A DNA stretch of 64,000 nucleotides from Arachis hypogaea. Lineage: Eukaryota; Streptophyta; Magnoliopsida; Fabales; Fabaceae. The position numbers and the translations under genes were made by a program. The notes beneath the pieces were generated by a model, which saw only the letters and a list, made by a program, of their open reading frames with translations, made no database searches and was not told the origin of the DNA. Shown here in pieces: positions 1 through 10,555 of this stretch. Within the stretch, counting starts at the first letter, position 1; the number at the start of each line of letters is the position of its first letter. The stretch is taken from positions 77,508,445 to 77,572,444 of the forward strand of contig NC_092051.1 in the NCBI RefSeq assembly GCF_003086295.3, in the 5' to 3' direction.

Positions 1-357
1 TTCTTAGGAGTAATTGGATTGGGATTGTGGTGGATAAGGGTCATATGGTGGTGAATGGTGAAAAGGAACTTGTGAGTGTGGTGGTTCAAATCTACGTTGA
101 GAGGATGGTCTATAAGCACAGGGTGGGCCTTGTTGGTAATTGCAAGGTGGTCTACCATGTCTATTAGCTTGGTATGCATTGTATAGTGGTCCTCGTCCAT
201 GATATCTTGGAGGGTGTTGTTGCCTAAAGGGTTGATCAGATCCTCTTGGCTCTATCCATCCTTAATTTCTCTGACCTTGATACATGTTCCTGCTAAAACT
301 TCCGTTCCTTTCAACAATATTAGAACCAAACTCAAAGCGAGAGGGGTGAGAATTCAT
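1..357 (-). pseudogene. Gag-like ORF start of element A (MNSHP type), broken, runs off the window
   Basis: Reading the minus strand from the ATG at 357, the protein begins MNSHPSRFEFG, closely matching the start of the 388-residue protein of element H at 10086 (MNSHPFGYEFG). After 31 codons there is an in-frame TAA at 262-264. The same frame then continues as Pro/Gln/Tyr/His-rich sequence until another stop at the window edge. The composition matches the disordered N-terminus of these retroelement Gag-like proteins. It lies about 100 bp downstream of a primer-binding site, as expected for the first ORF of an LTR element. I infer a dead copy. Its CCHC, protease or other domains, if present, lie outside the window. 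Confidence 0.7.
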
Positions 358-454
358 AGTAGCTAATAAAAATAAAAAGGGAAAAACAAAAACAAATAAA
401 CAAATAAAACAAAAATATTTACAATAACCAATAATAAGGCACACGTTTGCAGTG

Positions 455-471
455 CCCCGGCAACAGCGCCA
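455..471 (-). promoter_or_regulatory. Primer-binding site of element A
   Basis: On the minus strand this reads TGGCGCTGTTGCCGGGG, three bases inside the LTR end at 475. It is the usual tRNA-primer site of Athila/Tat-type Ty3-gypsy elements (TGGCGCCGTTGCCGGGG) with one substitution. Its position fixes the orientation: the LTR at 475-1960 is the 5' LTR and the element body runs left. Confidence 0.8.
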
Positions 472-474
472 TTT

Positions 475-1960
475 TGACAATCGGATTTTAAATCATTAAA
501 GAAATTCACAAATATAATCGCATTGTAAGTACAGCTTCTAAACCCACAGAAAATCCTTTCGTACAAACGTTTTGATTGTCACAAGTAACAAACCCCTTTA
601 AAATTGATAACCGAAGTATTTAAACCTTGGGTCGTCTTCTCAAGGAACTGCAGGGAGGTGTTCTTATTATTGGTTATGAGTTTTGTAAATTGGGGGTTTT
701 GAAAGTAAGGAACAAGTAATTTAAATGGCAAGTAAAATAAATAAATAACTATAAAATAAACTCTTGGCAAGATATGAGAACTTGGAAGTCCTATCCTAGT
801 TATCCTTATCAGTGGTGATGAGAATTGAGTTTTAATCCCACTTATAGCCTTTACTAAAGCAAAGGAAGGTCAAGTGGACCAATTAGTTTGATCCTCAGGT
901 CCTAGTCAATTCCTAAGAAAGGACTGGAGTTATTGAAGTTCAATTCAATTAGCAAAGACAACAATTATCAATCACGTTAAGTTTGATAACTCACAAGTTA
1001 CCAATTACTTTACCAAAGCCAAAAGGGGAAAATCTAATTTATTAATATAAATCAAGAAAAGCAATCATAATTCTGAAATACCTCAAATTATATTAAATAG
1101 AAAATCAAATATAAATATGAATGGTTCATAAGCCAAATTGGCAACATAAGTAATTAAATAAAAGCGCGGAAGTATTTGAAAGTAAAAGAGAAATATAAAG
1201 TAAAAGGAATATTGAACCTGATGAAGAGTCAAAATTCTAAATTGGAATAATAAGAAATCCTAATCCTAAATCCTAAGAGAAAGGAGAGAACCTTTCTCTC
1301 TAAAAACTACATCTAAACTATGAAAAGTGAATAATTGAAGACATTATCGTGAATGGATGCATTCCCCCACTTCATAACCTCTAATCTGTGCCTTCTGGAC
1401 TTGGATCTGGGCCAAAAAGGGTTTCAGAAATCGCTGGGAGCATTTTCTGTATTTTCTGGTGCGTGGCATCTGTCACGCGTCCACGTGGGTCACGCGGTTG
1501 CGTCATCTGGAGTTTTCCTTTTCACGCGTTCGCTTTGGTCATGCGTACGCGTCATCCGTGTTCTGCTTAAGGCGCGTGTCCGCGTCAGTCACGCGTTCGC
1601 GTCGTTTCTTTTTCGTGTTAGGCATGCGGCCGCATCATTCATGCGTTCGCATCGCTGCCAGTTTCCTCAAAAACTCCATTTTGTGCTTTCCTTCCATTTT
1701 TTGTATGTTTCCTTTCCATCCTTTAAGTCATTCCTGCCTTAGAAGATCTGAAACTACTCAACACACAAATCACGGCATCGAATGTTAATAAAGGGTAATT
1801 AAAATAATTATTTTTAAAGCGTAGGAAACATGTTTTTCACATACATCACATAATAAGAAAGGGAAAGTAAAACCATGCAATTTACATGAATAAGTGGGTG
1901 AAGGGTTGAATAAATAACTTAAATTGAGCACAATATATATCATAAAATATGGGTTTATCA
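475..1960 (-). repeat. 5' LTR of element A
   Basis: This 1.49 kb LTR starts on the minus strand as TGATAAACCC at 1960 and ends ...CCGATTGTCA at 475, next to the primer-binding site. It is homologous to the LTRs at 2543-4047, 10556-11932 and 63376 onward, sharing the blocks around 'cgcattgtaagta', 'aatcctttcgtacaa' and 'gttgtcacaagtaacaa'. A cluster of ACGCGTNCGCGTC-like palindromes lies at about 1475-1650. Its right end abuts the gag start of element B, so A inserted into B. The other end is outside the window and the TSD cannot be checked. Confidence 0.85.
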
Positions 1961-2144
1961 GTCATTCAATGAAAGAAGCATATATCTCATGACAAAAAAA
2001 AATGCACTAAACAAAGACTAATCCTAACTAACAATTGAACTAGCAAACAATCAAGGAAAATGCAAGTATTCACATATCAACATATTTACACCAACCAACA
2101 ACAAGGCACACATATGCAAACTCCCCGGCAATGGCGCCAAAATT
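1961..2144 (-). mobile_element. Leader, gag start and primer-binding site of element B
   Basis: The first 40 bases (gtcattcaatgaaagaagca...) align with the gag start and leader of element E (61525 region, 'gtcattcaataaaagaaaca'). This is the 5' leader of an E-related element interrupted exactly at its Gag initiation codon by element A. A primer-binding site lies at 2123-2139 (minus strand TGGCGCCATTGCCGGGG). Confidence 0.7.
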
Positions 2145-2542
2145 TGATGAGAGATTTTATGTCGGTCTATAATTTATCAATAAATTCCGTCATGAGTATA
2201 GTCTAAACCAACAAGCAATCCCGCATCAAATTTAGAAAATGTGTCACCACAATTCAAGTTCAATAACCGAAAGTAGAACCCCGGGTCGTTCTCCCTAAGA
2301 GTTGTCCTAAGATGCACATCATTGGTTAGGAGTTCTCTTGGTATTTTTGTAGTTGAATACAGGAAAAGTAAATGAACATGAATTAAAAAAATTAGCAATT
2401 AACAATTGGAATAAGAAAACCAAGAAATTAAACTAATAAAGGTGAATGACAATCAATCAATATAAAATTCTTGGCTAAGGGTGAGAATTGGAATTTCTAT
2501 CATTATAGTCTCCATCAATTGTGACAAAAATTGGTGAAGAAC
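2145..2542 (-). repeat. Truncated 5' LTR of element B
   Basis: From the TG at 2145 the sequence is a divergent relative of the E-family LTR: it shares 'aaatttagaaaatgtgtcac', 'cgggtcgttctcccta' and 'agatgcacatcatt'. It stops abruptly at 2542 where LTR C begins, so about 1.1 kb of the LTR is missing. Confidence 0.7.
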
Positions 2543-4047
2543 TGATTTTCTATCAGTTTAGAATTTTTATAAAATTAATCGCATTGTAAGTATAGCTTCT
2601 AAACCAACAGAGAATCCTTTCGTACAAGAGTTTGGTTGTCACAAGTAACAAAACCCAATAAAATTTGTAACCAAAGTATTTAAACCTCGGGTCGTCTTCT
2701 CAAGGAGTTGCAAGGCAATATGATTTATTATTGGTTATAGAAAAAGTATATTTTTGGGTTTTTTAATGTATAAGATAAAAAGCAAGAATGGTAAATGGCA
2801 AGAAAGTAAATTGTAAGGAATTGATTTAAATAAATAATAAAACTCTTGGCAAGGTATAAGGAATTGAAGTCCTATCCTAGTTATCTTTATCAGGTGTGAT
2901 GAGAATTAGATTTTTGCTCCCACTTTTAATTAACCCTTACTAAATAAAGAAAAGTCAAGTGGACAAATTAATTTGATCCTCAGGTCCTAATCAACTCCTA
3001 TGGAGAGACTAGAGTTATTGGAGTGCAAATTAACCAGCTAAGAATTCCAATTTCAATCAACAGCTGAGTTGATAACTCAAGTGTTATAAATTACTTAACC
3101 AAAGCCAAAAGTGGAAATAAATCTAATTTGAATTGAAATCATTTATAACAAAAATAAATCAAAGTAATCTTAATTCTGAAATACCTCAAAATATATTAAT
3201 TAAGAAAATCATAACATGAATGATCCATAAGCCAAATCTGGAAGATAAATATCAATTAAAGTAATGAAGTAAATAAAACTAGAAAGTAAATTAAAGGAAT
3301 ATTGAACCTGTGATTGAAGAGAAATAATCCTAAACTTGAGACAAATCCTAATCCTAAATCCTAGGAGAGAGGAGAGAACCTCTCTCTCTAAAGCTACATC
3401 TAAAACCTAATATTATGAATTATGAATGTTGTATTCTGTATATCCTTTGATTCCTCCATTCTCTGGCTTATATTCTGTGTTTCTGGTTTGGATTTGGGCC
3501 GAAAAAGGGTCCAGAAATTGCTGGGGGCATTTTTCGTAGATTCTTGTACGTGGCGTCTGTCATGCATCCGCGTGGGTCACGCGTTCGCGTCATCTGGGAG
3601 TTTTCCTTGTCATGCGTATGCGTCGGGCACGCGTACGCGTCAATTGAATTCTGCTCAAGGCGCGCGTCCGCATCATCCACGCGTTCGCGTCGCTGCATTT
3701 TCGCCCTAGGCACGCGTTCGCGTCGTCCACGCGTTCGCGTCGCTGCATTTTCATCAAAACTCCATTTTTGTTCTTTCCTTCCATTTTTGTATGTTTCTTT
3801 TTTGTACTTTGAGCCATTCCTGCCTTATGAGATCTGAAAATACTTAACACACAAATCACGGCATCGAATGGTAATAAAAGATAATTAAAATTAATATTTT
3901 TAAAGCATAGGAAACATGTTTTTCACTTATATCATAAAATAAGGAAGGGAAAGTAAAACCATGCAATTTACATGAATAAGTGGGTGAAGAATTGATAAAA
4001 AGAACTCAATTTGAGCACAAAATACATCATAAAATATGGGTTTATCA
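2543..4047 (-). repeat. 3' LTR of element C (A/H family)
   Basis: A 1.5 kb LTR from TG at 2543 to TTTATCA at 4047, homologous along its length to LTR A. A polypurine tract lies outside its right end (4048-4061), which makes this the 3' LTR of a minus-strand element. Palindromes of the CACGCGTTCGCGTC type cluster at 3560-3740. No 5 bp duplication is visible around it because its own body was cut away on the right. Confidence 0.8.
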
Positions 4048-4253
4048 ACCTCTCCACACTTAAACAATAGCTTGTCCTCATGCTAAATCCAAGAGAAAGG
4101 GTAAAGTTATAATGGTGGAATCTCATGCAATGCAATCTATTCTAAATACAATCTACCTACATGAATCATGTAATTTTAATTATCACCCACCTATATATAT
4201 AGAGCTTACATGTGGTTAATCTAATTCATATTTTCAAGGAATTATATTTGTAT
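4048..4253 (-). mobile_element. 3' end of element C: polypurine tract, AGGA hairpin and residual UTR
   Basis: The minus strand reads AAGTGTGGAGAGG at 4049-4061 next to the LTR. About 8 bp before it is a 6-bp stem with one mismatch and an AGGA loop (4069-4084). The rest is A+T-rich non-coding sequence ending abruptly at about 4253, where the truncated LTR of element D begins. Confidence 0.7.
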
Positions 4254-5206
4254 AGCCAAGAACACAAAAATCTACTCTAACATCCTTCCAAGCATTTTGT
4301 CAAACACTTGGAAGGCATAAAAGGAAAGCATCATAAAATTGCAAGAAATATAAATCTACAACTACCAATTGTATGAAATTAACAACGACAAAGTAATTAA
4401 ACAATAAAAGAAATCAAACATAAATTGCATTAAAGGAAAATAGAAGAAACAAGAGTGCATCAACAACAAAGTAAACAATTACAAGGAATGAAATACTAAA
4501 CTTGGAAAGCAAAGGTAAAGGAACAAGAAATTGTAAAGGAAAAGTAAATCAAAGCATGAATTAAACCTAGATCTAAAGAAGAATTAAACTAAACCTAACC
4601 TAATTCTAGAGAGAAGAGAGAGCTTTTCTCTCTAACTAAAGCATGGTGAAAAACTAAACTAATTGCTCCCCCCTTGACCCCCCCTTGAATTCTACATGTA
4701 ATAGCCTCAGAAATGAGTTGGATCTGGGCCTGAGAAGCTCAGAAATTGCCCCCAGTGAATTGCCTTTAATAAGGGCACGTGCCGCTTTCCACGTATACGC
4801 GTCGGTCACGCGTACGCGTCATATTACAATTCTCCTTGTCACGCGTACGCGTCGATTGACAAATGACCTACTCACGCGCACGCGCTGCTCACGCGTGCGC
4901 GTCACTTTGAAATATTCAAAAGCTCATTTCTTCATGAATTCTCCACTTGCATACTTTTTTCTTCACTCCTTTGATCCATTCTTTGCCTCTTAAACTTAAA
5001 ATCACTAACACACATATCAAGGCATCTAGCGGAATCAAAGGTGAATTAAAATGAATCAACTAAAGGCCTAAAAAGCATGTTTTCACACTTAAGCACAGAT
5101 TATGGGAGAATTACAAAACCATATTATTTCATTGAATAAATGTGAGAAAAGTTGATAAAATCCTCTAAATTAAGCACAAGATAAACCCTAAAAATGGGGT
5201 TTATCA
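4254..5206 (-). repeat. 3' LTR of element D, truncated
   Basis: Homologous from 'agccaagaacacaaaaatct' to the terminal TTTATCA with the D LTR at 14857-20922 once the insertion there is removed. It has lost the 3' part of the LTR on the left. A palindrome cluster (CACGCGTACGCGTC, CACGCGCACGCGC) lies at 4790-4905. A polypurine tract outside its right end makes it the 3' LTR. Confidence 0.8.
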
Positions 5207-5242
5207 ACCTCCCCACACTTAAACCAAGCATTTCCTCATGCT
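5207..5242 (-). promoter_or_regulatory. Polypurine tract and AGGA hairpin of element D
   Basis: The minus strand reads AAGTGTGGGGAGGT immediately before the LTR (5207-5220), the expected plus-strand primer. Upstream at 5227-5242 is a 5-bp stem (AGCAT/ATGCT) around a GAGGAA loop. The same arrangement is found at 4049-4084, 50934-50972, 6670-6707, 52943-52982 and 35836-35880. Confidence 0.75.
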
Positions 5243-7228
5243 AAACTCAAGAAAGAGACAAAGGGTATCAACATTTATTCAATGCAAACTACCTAAATGC
5301 AACCTATCCAAATGCAATCTATCTAAATGAATGCAACTACTTGGTCAAAATAACTCAATTCCCTAGAAAACCAATATAAGCATAAGGGCTCAAGCAATAG
5401 CAGTCAAATGAAACCCACAATTGAATTGAGTTATTAAAAGATTTTACAAACTTGCAAGAAAAGAGACAATCATGGGTGAAAACATGTAATTGAGCAATCA
5501 AACCCTCACCGGATGTGTATCCGCTCTAGTCACTCAATTGTATAGGGTTGATTCACTCAATTCTCCCCTAATCATGCTTTCCAAGATTTTTTTTTCATCT
5601 AACAGTCAAAAATTACTTCATGCATGCATACAAATATCATGAGGTCTTTCCACAAGGTAGGATGCATATGGTTAAGCGGACTAGAATTTGAATCTTTGAT
5701 TAACTTAAACTTCCCACCTAACCTATATAACAACCTATACAATTCTAAACAAACCTAACTACCCATTCTTTACTTTTTCACACACTCATGCATTCCTTTC
5801 TTGATCACAACTCATATGTATTGATTATTATTGAACTTCACTTTGGCGCATTTTGTCCCCTTTTTATTTCTTTTTATTTCTTTTTCTTTTTATTTTTCTT
5901 TTTTTTCTCTTTTTATTTTTTCTTTTCTTTTTGCAAACTAAAATATGTACAAGAGTACCAATGCATATGGTTAACATTTAATTAACACATGAGTATGTAC
6001 CCAATTCCCAATGTTTTCAATGAAAAACTCAAAAGCCACTTTTATCTCAACCAATGTCCCAAGTTTCCCCACACTTAAATGATACACACACTCACTAGTC
6101 TAAGCTAATCAAAGATCCAAATAAGGGACATTTATTATTTTTCACTTTAAGGCTTGTAATGTGATAAATTAAAGAACAAGTGGGTTTATCATAGGCTCAA
6201 AGTTGGCTAACAATGAAAGATAAAAGGTAAGGCCATTTTGGTAAGTGAAATATTTGAACAATAGCCTCAATCATATAAATGCATGTATACACAAAATAAT
6301 GGACATAAAGAATCAAACAAATCAAAGATTACAATCATAGAAAGAGAATAATGCACACAGGAATAGAAATAAGTGGTTATATGATGTAACCACACAATTA
6401 GGCTCAAAACTCACATGCTTGTGTTCTTAGCTCAAAAACATATTCCACAATGTATAATTTAAGCAAGTTCTATGAAAAATTTTACTCAAATCAATTGGGG
6501 TGCCCTATGGATAAATTTCTTGAAAATTTTTATTATTTTGACTAAGCTTATTATGTATATATACAAAATAAGAAAATGAAACCAAAATTCCTAAAAGACC
6601 TAAAAAAATGAAATGCAAAAGTGTTAGGATTAGAAATTTGTCACCCAAAAACACCGACTGGTCAGACGACCTCCCCACACTTAAAAGTTTGCACTGTCCT
6701 CGGTGCACTCAAATATGAGCAAAGGGGGTACGGCGACTTTTCGAGTTGCCACTTTCAACTGGTGGATCAAACGGTTGCTGAATGTTCTTTGTCCTGCTTC
6801 TATTTTAGCTTACGTCAATCATCCTGAACAATACAAAACAGGATAATGAGAGAAGTAAATGCAAAAGAAAGGAAGCATATATTGTTGGAATGAGGTAATG
6901 ATCACTAAAATGGAGTGAGTGAATTAGTGTGGCATTGGGAAGAATGGTGTGTGAGTTCTAAGTTGCATGCTGTTTTAGAACATACACATTGATTTTAAAA
7001 GTTATGTCATAAATACGCAAAAGAAGCATGCACTTCACTCATTCTAGTGTGCTTGAAATACTTTAAGGAAACTTGTAAGTTAAGACAACCAAACAAGCAA
7101 TAAGAAGCTTGAGAGCATTCAAGCAAATATTAAGTAATTGTGAATTGGATAATGAATAGACATTGATTGATGTGCAAGGTAACTTAATGAACCAAATGGT
7201 ATATGAAACTTACACACCCATCAATGAC
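5243..7228 (-). mobile_element. Non-coding 3' region of element D
   Basis: About 2 kb between the polypurine tract and the point where element H inserted. No convincing ORF is present. A pyrimidine-rich run lies at 5860-5935. Blocks at 5500-5720 are homologous to 51720-51990 of element E ('ggttaagcggactagaatttgaat'), so D and E share this 3' UTR. A second polypurine-like module lies at 6670-6707. Confidence 0.7.
6670..6707 (-). promoter_or_regulatory. Internal polypurine-like motif with AGGA hairpin, element D
   Basis: The minus strand reads AAGTGTGGGGAGGTCG (to 6682), preceded by TGCACCG-AGGA-CAGTGCA (6690-6707), a 7-pair stem with one mismatch. It repeats the pre-LTR module 1.45 kb upstream of it. 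Function unknown; a second plus-strand priming site is possible. Confidence 0.6.
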
Positions 7229-7914
7229 TGACGCCAGGATTTTTGCCAGTAAAGAATGTCATAAAAACGGTCGCATTGTAGATTTAGTCTCTAAACCGAC
7301 AAAAATCCCTTCGTACAAATGTTTTGGTTGTCACAAGTAACAAACCCCTTTTAAAATTGATAACCGAGTATTTAACCTCGGGTCGTCTTCTCAAGGAATT
7401 GTAGGGAGGTATGTTCTTATTATTGGTTATGGATATTGTAAAATTGGGGGTTTGAGAAATTTGGAGTTTGGGCAATGTGCACAGGTATATTTAAATGACA
7501 AGTAAAATAAATTAACAATAATAAAATCTCTTGGCAAGGTATGGAGAACTGGAGGTCCTATCCTAGTTATCCTTATCAATTGTGATGAGAATTGGATTCT
7601 TCCCCCACCTTATTAACCTCTAACTATGAAGGTAAGTTAAGTGGATGAATTAATTCTTGAAGAATTCCAATTCTCAATCAACAATGAGTTTGATAACTCA
7701 AGAGTTACCAATTATTTAACGAAAGCCAAAAGGAAGAAAATATGTAAGTTAAATTGAGAGTACTTATAAATAAAGCAAAGCAGAATTAAATCTGAAATTA
7801 CCTCGAATTGCATTAATAATAGAAGATCAATCTAAACATAAAGAGTTCATAAATTAAATTGGGAAAATAAATAAAAATAAAGAACCTGGGATTGAGAGTC
7901 ACTCCTAAAACTAA
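7229..7914 (-). repeat. 3' LTR of element H, 5' half deleted
   Basis: Base-for-base similar to 10556-11240 from TGACGCCAGGATTTTTGCCAG up to 'ctcctaaaactaag', after which the two copies part. The missing half corresponds to 11241-11932 of the intact LTR. The few differences between the copies suggest a relatively recent insertion. Confidence 0.85.
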
Positions 7915-8410
7915 GATTAGGCGACGCAATAAGGTTAGGCGACGCGGACGCGTGGGGCACGCGATCGCGTGACTTGATTTGTGCTAGTGGCGCGAGTGCA
8001 GCCTCGCGGTCGCACAACTCTCTGTTCAAAACTTAGTATTGCCAAAATCCTGGGTGACGCGATCGCGTGGGGGACGCGATCGCGTGAGTGGCCATCTTGG
8101 GGATATGACGCGGACGCGTGGGGCACGCGTTCGCGTGGTGAGGCTTGGGCTTTCAGCACGATTCCAGCCTAACTCCAGCTCAACTTTCGGCCATGCACCC
8201 TTTGACGTCGAAATCCAGGTCATGCGGCCGCATGGGGCACGCGATCGCGTGGGAGGCCAGTATTCCCCGTGCGACGCGGACGCGTTAGCGATGCGGTCGC
8301 GTGGGACGAATTCTGCCACTGGCACGCCTCCAGCCTTGCTCTAGCGTGACTCTCTGTTCGTTTTTATTTTCTCTTCTCTCCTTGTGACGCGGACGCGTCG
8401 CTGATGTGGT
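7915..8410 (-). repeat. GC-rich palindrome array of element H
   Basis: About ten copies of GACGCGGACGCGTGG or CACGCGATCGCGTGG-like palindromes, spaced mostly 25-60 bp, interspersed with 'tttgtgctagtggcgcgagtgcag'-type text. It sits downstream of the ORF in the same position as the arrays of D (12715-12930), E (55223-55765) and F (35148-35451). The H LTR carries a weaker version at 11455-11505. Confidence 0.75.
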
Positions 8411-8570
8411 CGCGTCGCGTGCTCGCTTTTTTTTTTATCTGAAAAGAAAATGCAGAATGCAGTATTAGTATGAATGTGATGCAAAACTCCAGGTTCAATA
8501 TAATAAAATAAAATAAAACTCAAAAACAAATACAACTAAATAAAAAATGAAAAAGGAACAATCATACCAT

Positions 8571-8620
8571 GGTGGGTTGTCTCCCACCTAGCACTTTTAG
8601 TTAAAGTCCTTAAGTTGGAC
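8571..8620 (-). other. Double-hairpin module of element H
   Basis: On the sense (minus) strand: GTCC-AACTTAA-GGAC, then a short A+T-rich linker, then GGTGGG-AGACAA-CCCACC with a perfect 6-bp stem, followed at once by ATG (ATGGTATGA). The same two hairpins occur at 13135-13184, 55892-55941 and 34942-34988. Confidence 0.7.
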
Positions 8621-8919
8621 ATTTGGGGAGTCCTTTGTTATGGAGGCTTGTGCTTGAACTCATCCAGGAATCTCCACCAATGTTTGTGATTCCAATGGCC
8701 TCCGGGATCCCAAACTAGGCGCAGAAAGCCTTCAAGCAAGTTAAAGCAAGTGACAAGGCCCCAAGAGTGTTGATTTCTGGGATGAATTCCGGGGTCCCAG
8801 AGCTTGCCTTTGCACCCATCTTCTTGTTGATCATCATTTTTCCACTTGGGTGGTGAACAGTTAGAATTCTCACTGAGACATCCAAACAGCTTCCTAGACC
8901 CATTCAGTTGAGTTTTATA

Positions 8920-10086
8920 CTAACCTTTGCATTTAAACTTAAAGCTTCCAACCATAATGAACCTTGCTCGACAATTCTTATCATTGGCCATCTTCCTCTT
9001 ACTCTTAATGCCACAAAGAGCTCTAAGTTGACCATCCGTCTCCAGTAGCCCATATTCAAGTGGGATTAGAAAGCTATGGGATATGAATTTTACCCACTTG
9101 AATGTTGTGAAGGATGATGGCAACTTAGGGGGAGGGGTTTCCAACAACTTTGGCAAGGTAATTTCAAGCTCCACTGCCTTGTACTCTTCTTTGACATCTT
9201 CTATCTCTTGATCAACCTCTACAAAATCTTCAACCATGATCTGCCTTGGAGGTTGTACGCTCTTCTCAACATCAACATCAAACACCGTGGAAGGAGGCTC
9301 TGTGACTGGACTTTCCAATGGAGGTACAGCATCTCTTAAGTCCGCAACCACTTTTTCCTTTTTAATAATTGCTGCTTTGTCCAGTTGTTTAAGTATAAAA
9401 TCGTACTCATCCTCGATGTTTTTCTTTCTATGACAACTCCTTTCAACTATTCTTTCATCTTCAAGGGTCTCTCCTACCCTTACCCCTAGGGCCTCCTCTA
9501 GCTCTTTATGAAGTATGGATTCGCGAAGATGATTCCTTCTTTCCTGTTCCATATCAATAGCATAATTGGGATCATCTTGCTCTTGGATTGATGGATGTGG
9601 GTGCTCTTCCATGGATGGTGGTGATGGAATGGAGAGATTATTCTGTGGCTGACAAGGAAGTGCACTAGAGCTTGAGGGTTGATTGTTGAAGGTATTTGGT
9701 GGTCTGATTTGGGTGAAGAGAGCTTGTATAGTAGAGTTTAGATCGGCAAGTGCGTTCTCCATGGAGGTTTGGGGTAGATAGGAGGGTTCATTTGGTTGAT
9801 AAGGTGGTTGGTATGGTGGATGAGGGTTAGGGTCATATGGAGGTGAATGGCAGAAAGAGGCTTGTGAGTATGGTGGTCCAAAGTTGTGTTGAGGAAAGGG
9901 TTCATAGGCATATGGTGGTGGTTGTTGATAGTCCATTGGAGGTGGTTGTTGCCATGAGGGTTGATCAAATCCTTGTGGCTCCTCCCATCTTTGATTGTTC
10001 CAACCTTGATGCCTGTTCTCATTGTAATTTCTTCTTCCTGCAACATTATTGTAACCAAACTCATAGCCAAAGGGGTGAGAGTTCAT
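8920..10086 (-). CDS. Gag-like protein of non-autonomous element H (388 aa)
   Basis: Intact ORF starting MNSHPFGYEFG about 450 bp downstream of the primer-binding site. Residues 1-110 are rich in Pro, Gln, Tyr and His and look disordered. Residues 110-160 hold a Ser/Gln-rich linker (NNQPSSSSALP) resembling the gag-protease linker of element E (SSSSSALLSQPLP at about 59940). Residues 170-300 are strongly charged. The end (FTTFKWVKFISHSFLIPLEYG ... KCKG) is compact and more hydrophobic. I see no CCHC knuckle, DLGA protease motif, YxDD box or integrase motif. It looks like a Gag shortened by loss of its capsid core, as in non-autonomous partners of larger elements. A structural role is inferred. 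It is the only retroelement ORF in the window without internal stops, apart from the K ORF. Confidence 0.75.
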   Translation of the reverse strand: MNSHPFGYEFGYNNVAGRRNYNENRHQGWNNQRWEEPQGFDQPSWQQPPPMDYQQPPPYAYEPFPQHNFGPPYSQASFCHSPPYDPNPHPPYQPPYQPNEPSYLPQTSMENALADLNSTIQALFTQIRPPNTFNNQPSSSSALPCQPQNNLSIPSPPSMEEHPHPSIQEQDDPNYAIDMEQERRNHLRESILHKELEEALGVRVGETLEDERIVERSCHRKKNIEDEYDFILKQLDKAAIIKKEKVVADLRDAVPPLESPVTEPPSTVFDVDVEKSVQPPRQIMVEDFVEVDQEIEDVKEEYKAVELEITLPKLLETPPPKLPSSFTTFKWVKFISHSFLIPLEYGLLETDGQLRALCGIKSKRKMANDKNCRARFIMVGSFKFKCKG

Positions 10087-10535
10087 AGTAGCAAATAAAA
10101 AATTAAAAACAAAAATAAATTTAAATTAAAAGGTTATTTAAATTTTGAATTTGAAAATTAAGTTTTGAAATTTGAATTTTGAAATAAGATAAGATAAGAT
10201 AAAAATTTTAAAAATAAAAATCTGAAATTTTTTTTTTCGAAAAAAATTAATTAAAAATATTTTTGAATTTAATGAAGAAAGAGAAAAATAATAAAATGAC
10301 ACCAAATTTCAAATTTTTAGATCAAAATGAAGAAAACAACTAAGAACAACTTGAAGAACAAGATGAACACTAAGAACAAATTTTTGAAAAAAAAAATTTT
10401 TATAACTAAATAAAAATAAATAACCTCTTAATTTATGGAAAATAAAAAATAAAAACAAAAACAAAAATAAATAAACAAGCAAAAATAAAAAAAAAATATT
10501 TACAATAACCAATAATAAGGCACACGTTTGCAATT

Positions 10536-10552
10536 CCCCGGCAACGGCGCCA
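10536..10552 (-). promoter_or_regulatory. Primer-binding site of element H
   Basis: The minus strand reads TGGCGCCGTTGCCGGGG, a perfect Athila/Tat-type site three bases from the LTR end. Confidence 0.85.
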
Positions 10553-10555
10553 TTT

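Noticed and set aside
262..770. Hydrophobic peptides in the T-rich strand (FCFICLFVFVFPFLF type; also 5788-5985, 10309-10533, 29300-31000)
   Set aside because: They arise from poly-T/A leader DNA next to LTRs, without start context or homologues that I recognise.
1353..1788. Open frames through the ACGCGT clusters of LTRs (also 3422-3837, 7935-8344, 55223-55839, 62698-63055)
   Set aside because: The palindromes contain no stop codons in several frames and produce repetitive Arg/Thr/Ala/Ser peptides on both strands; they are shadows of the DNA repeats.
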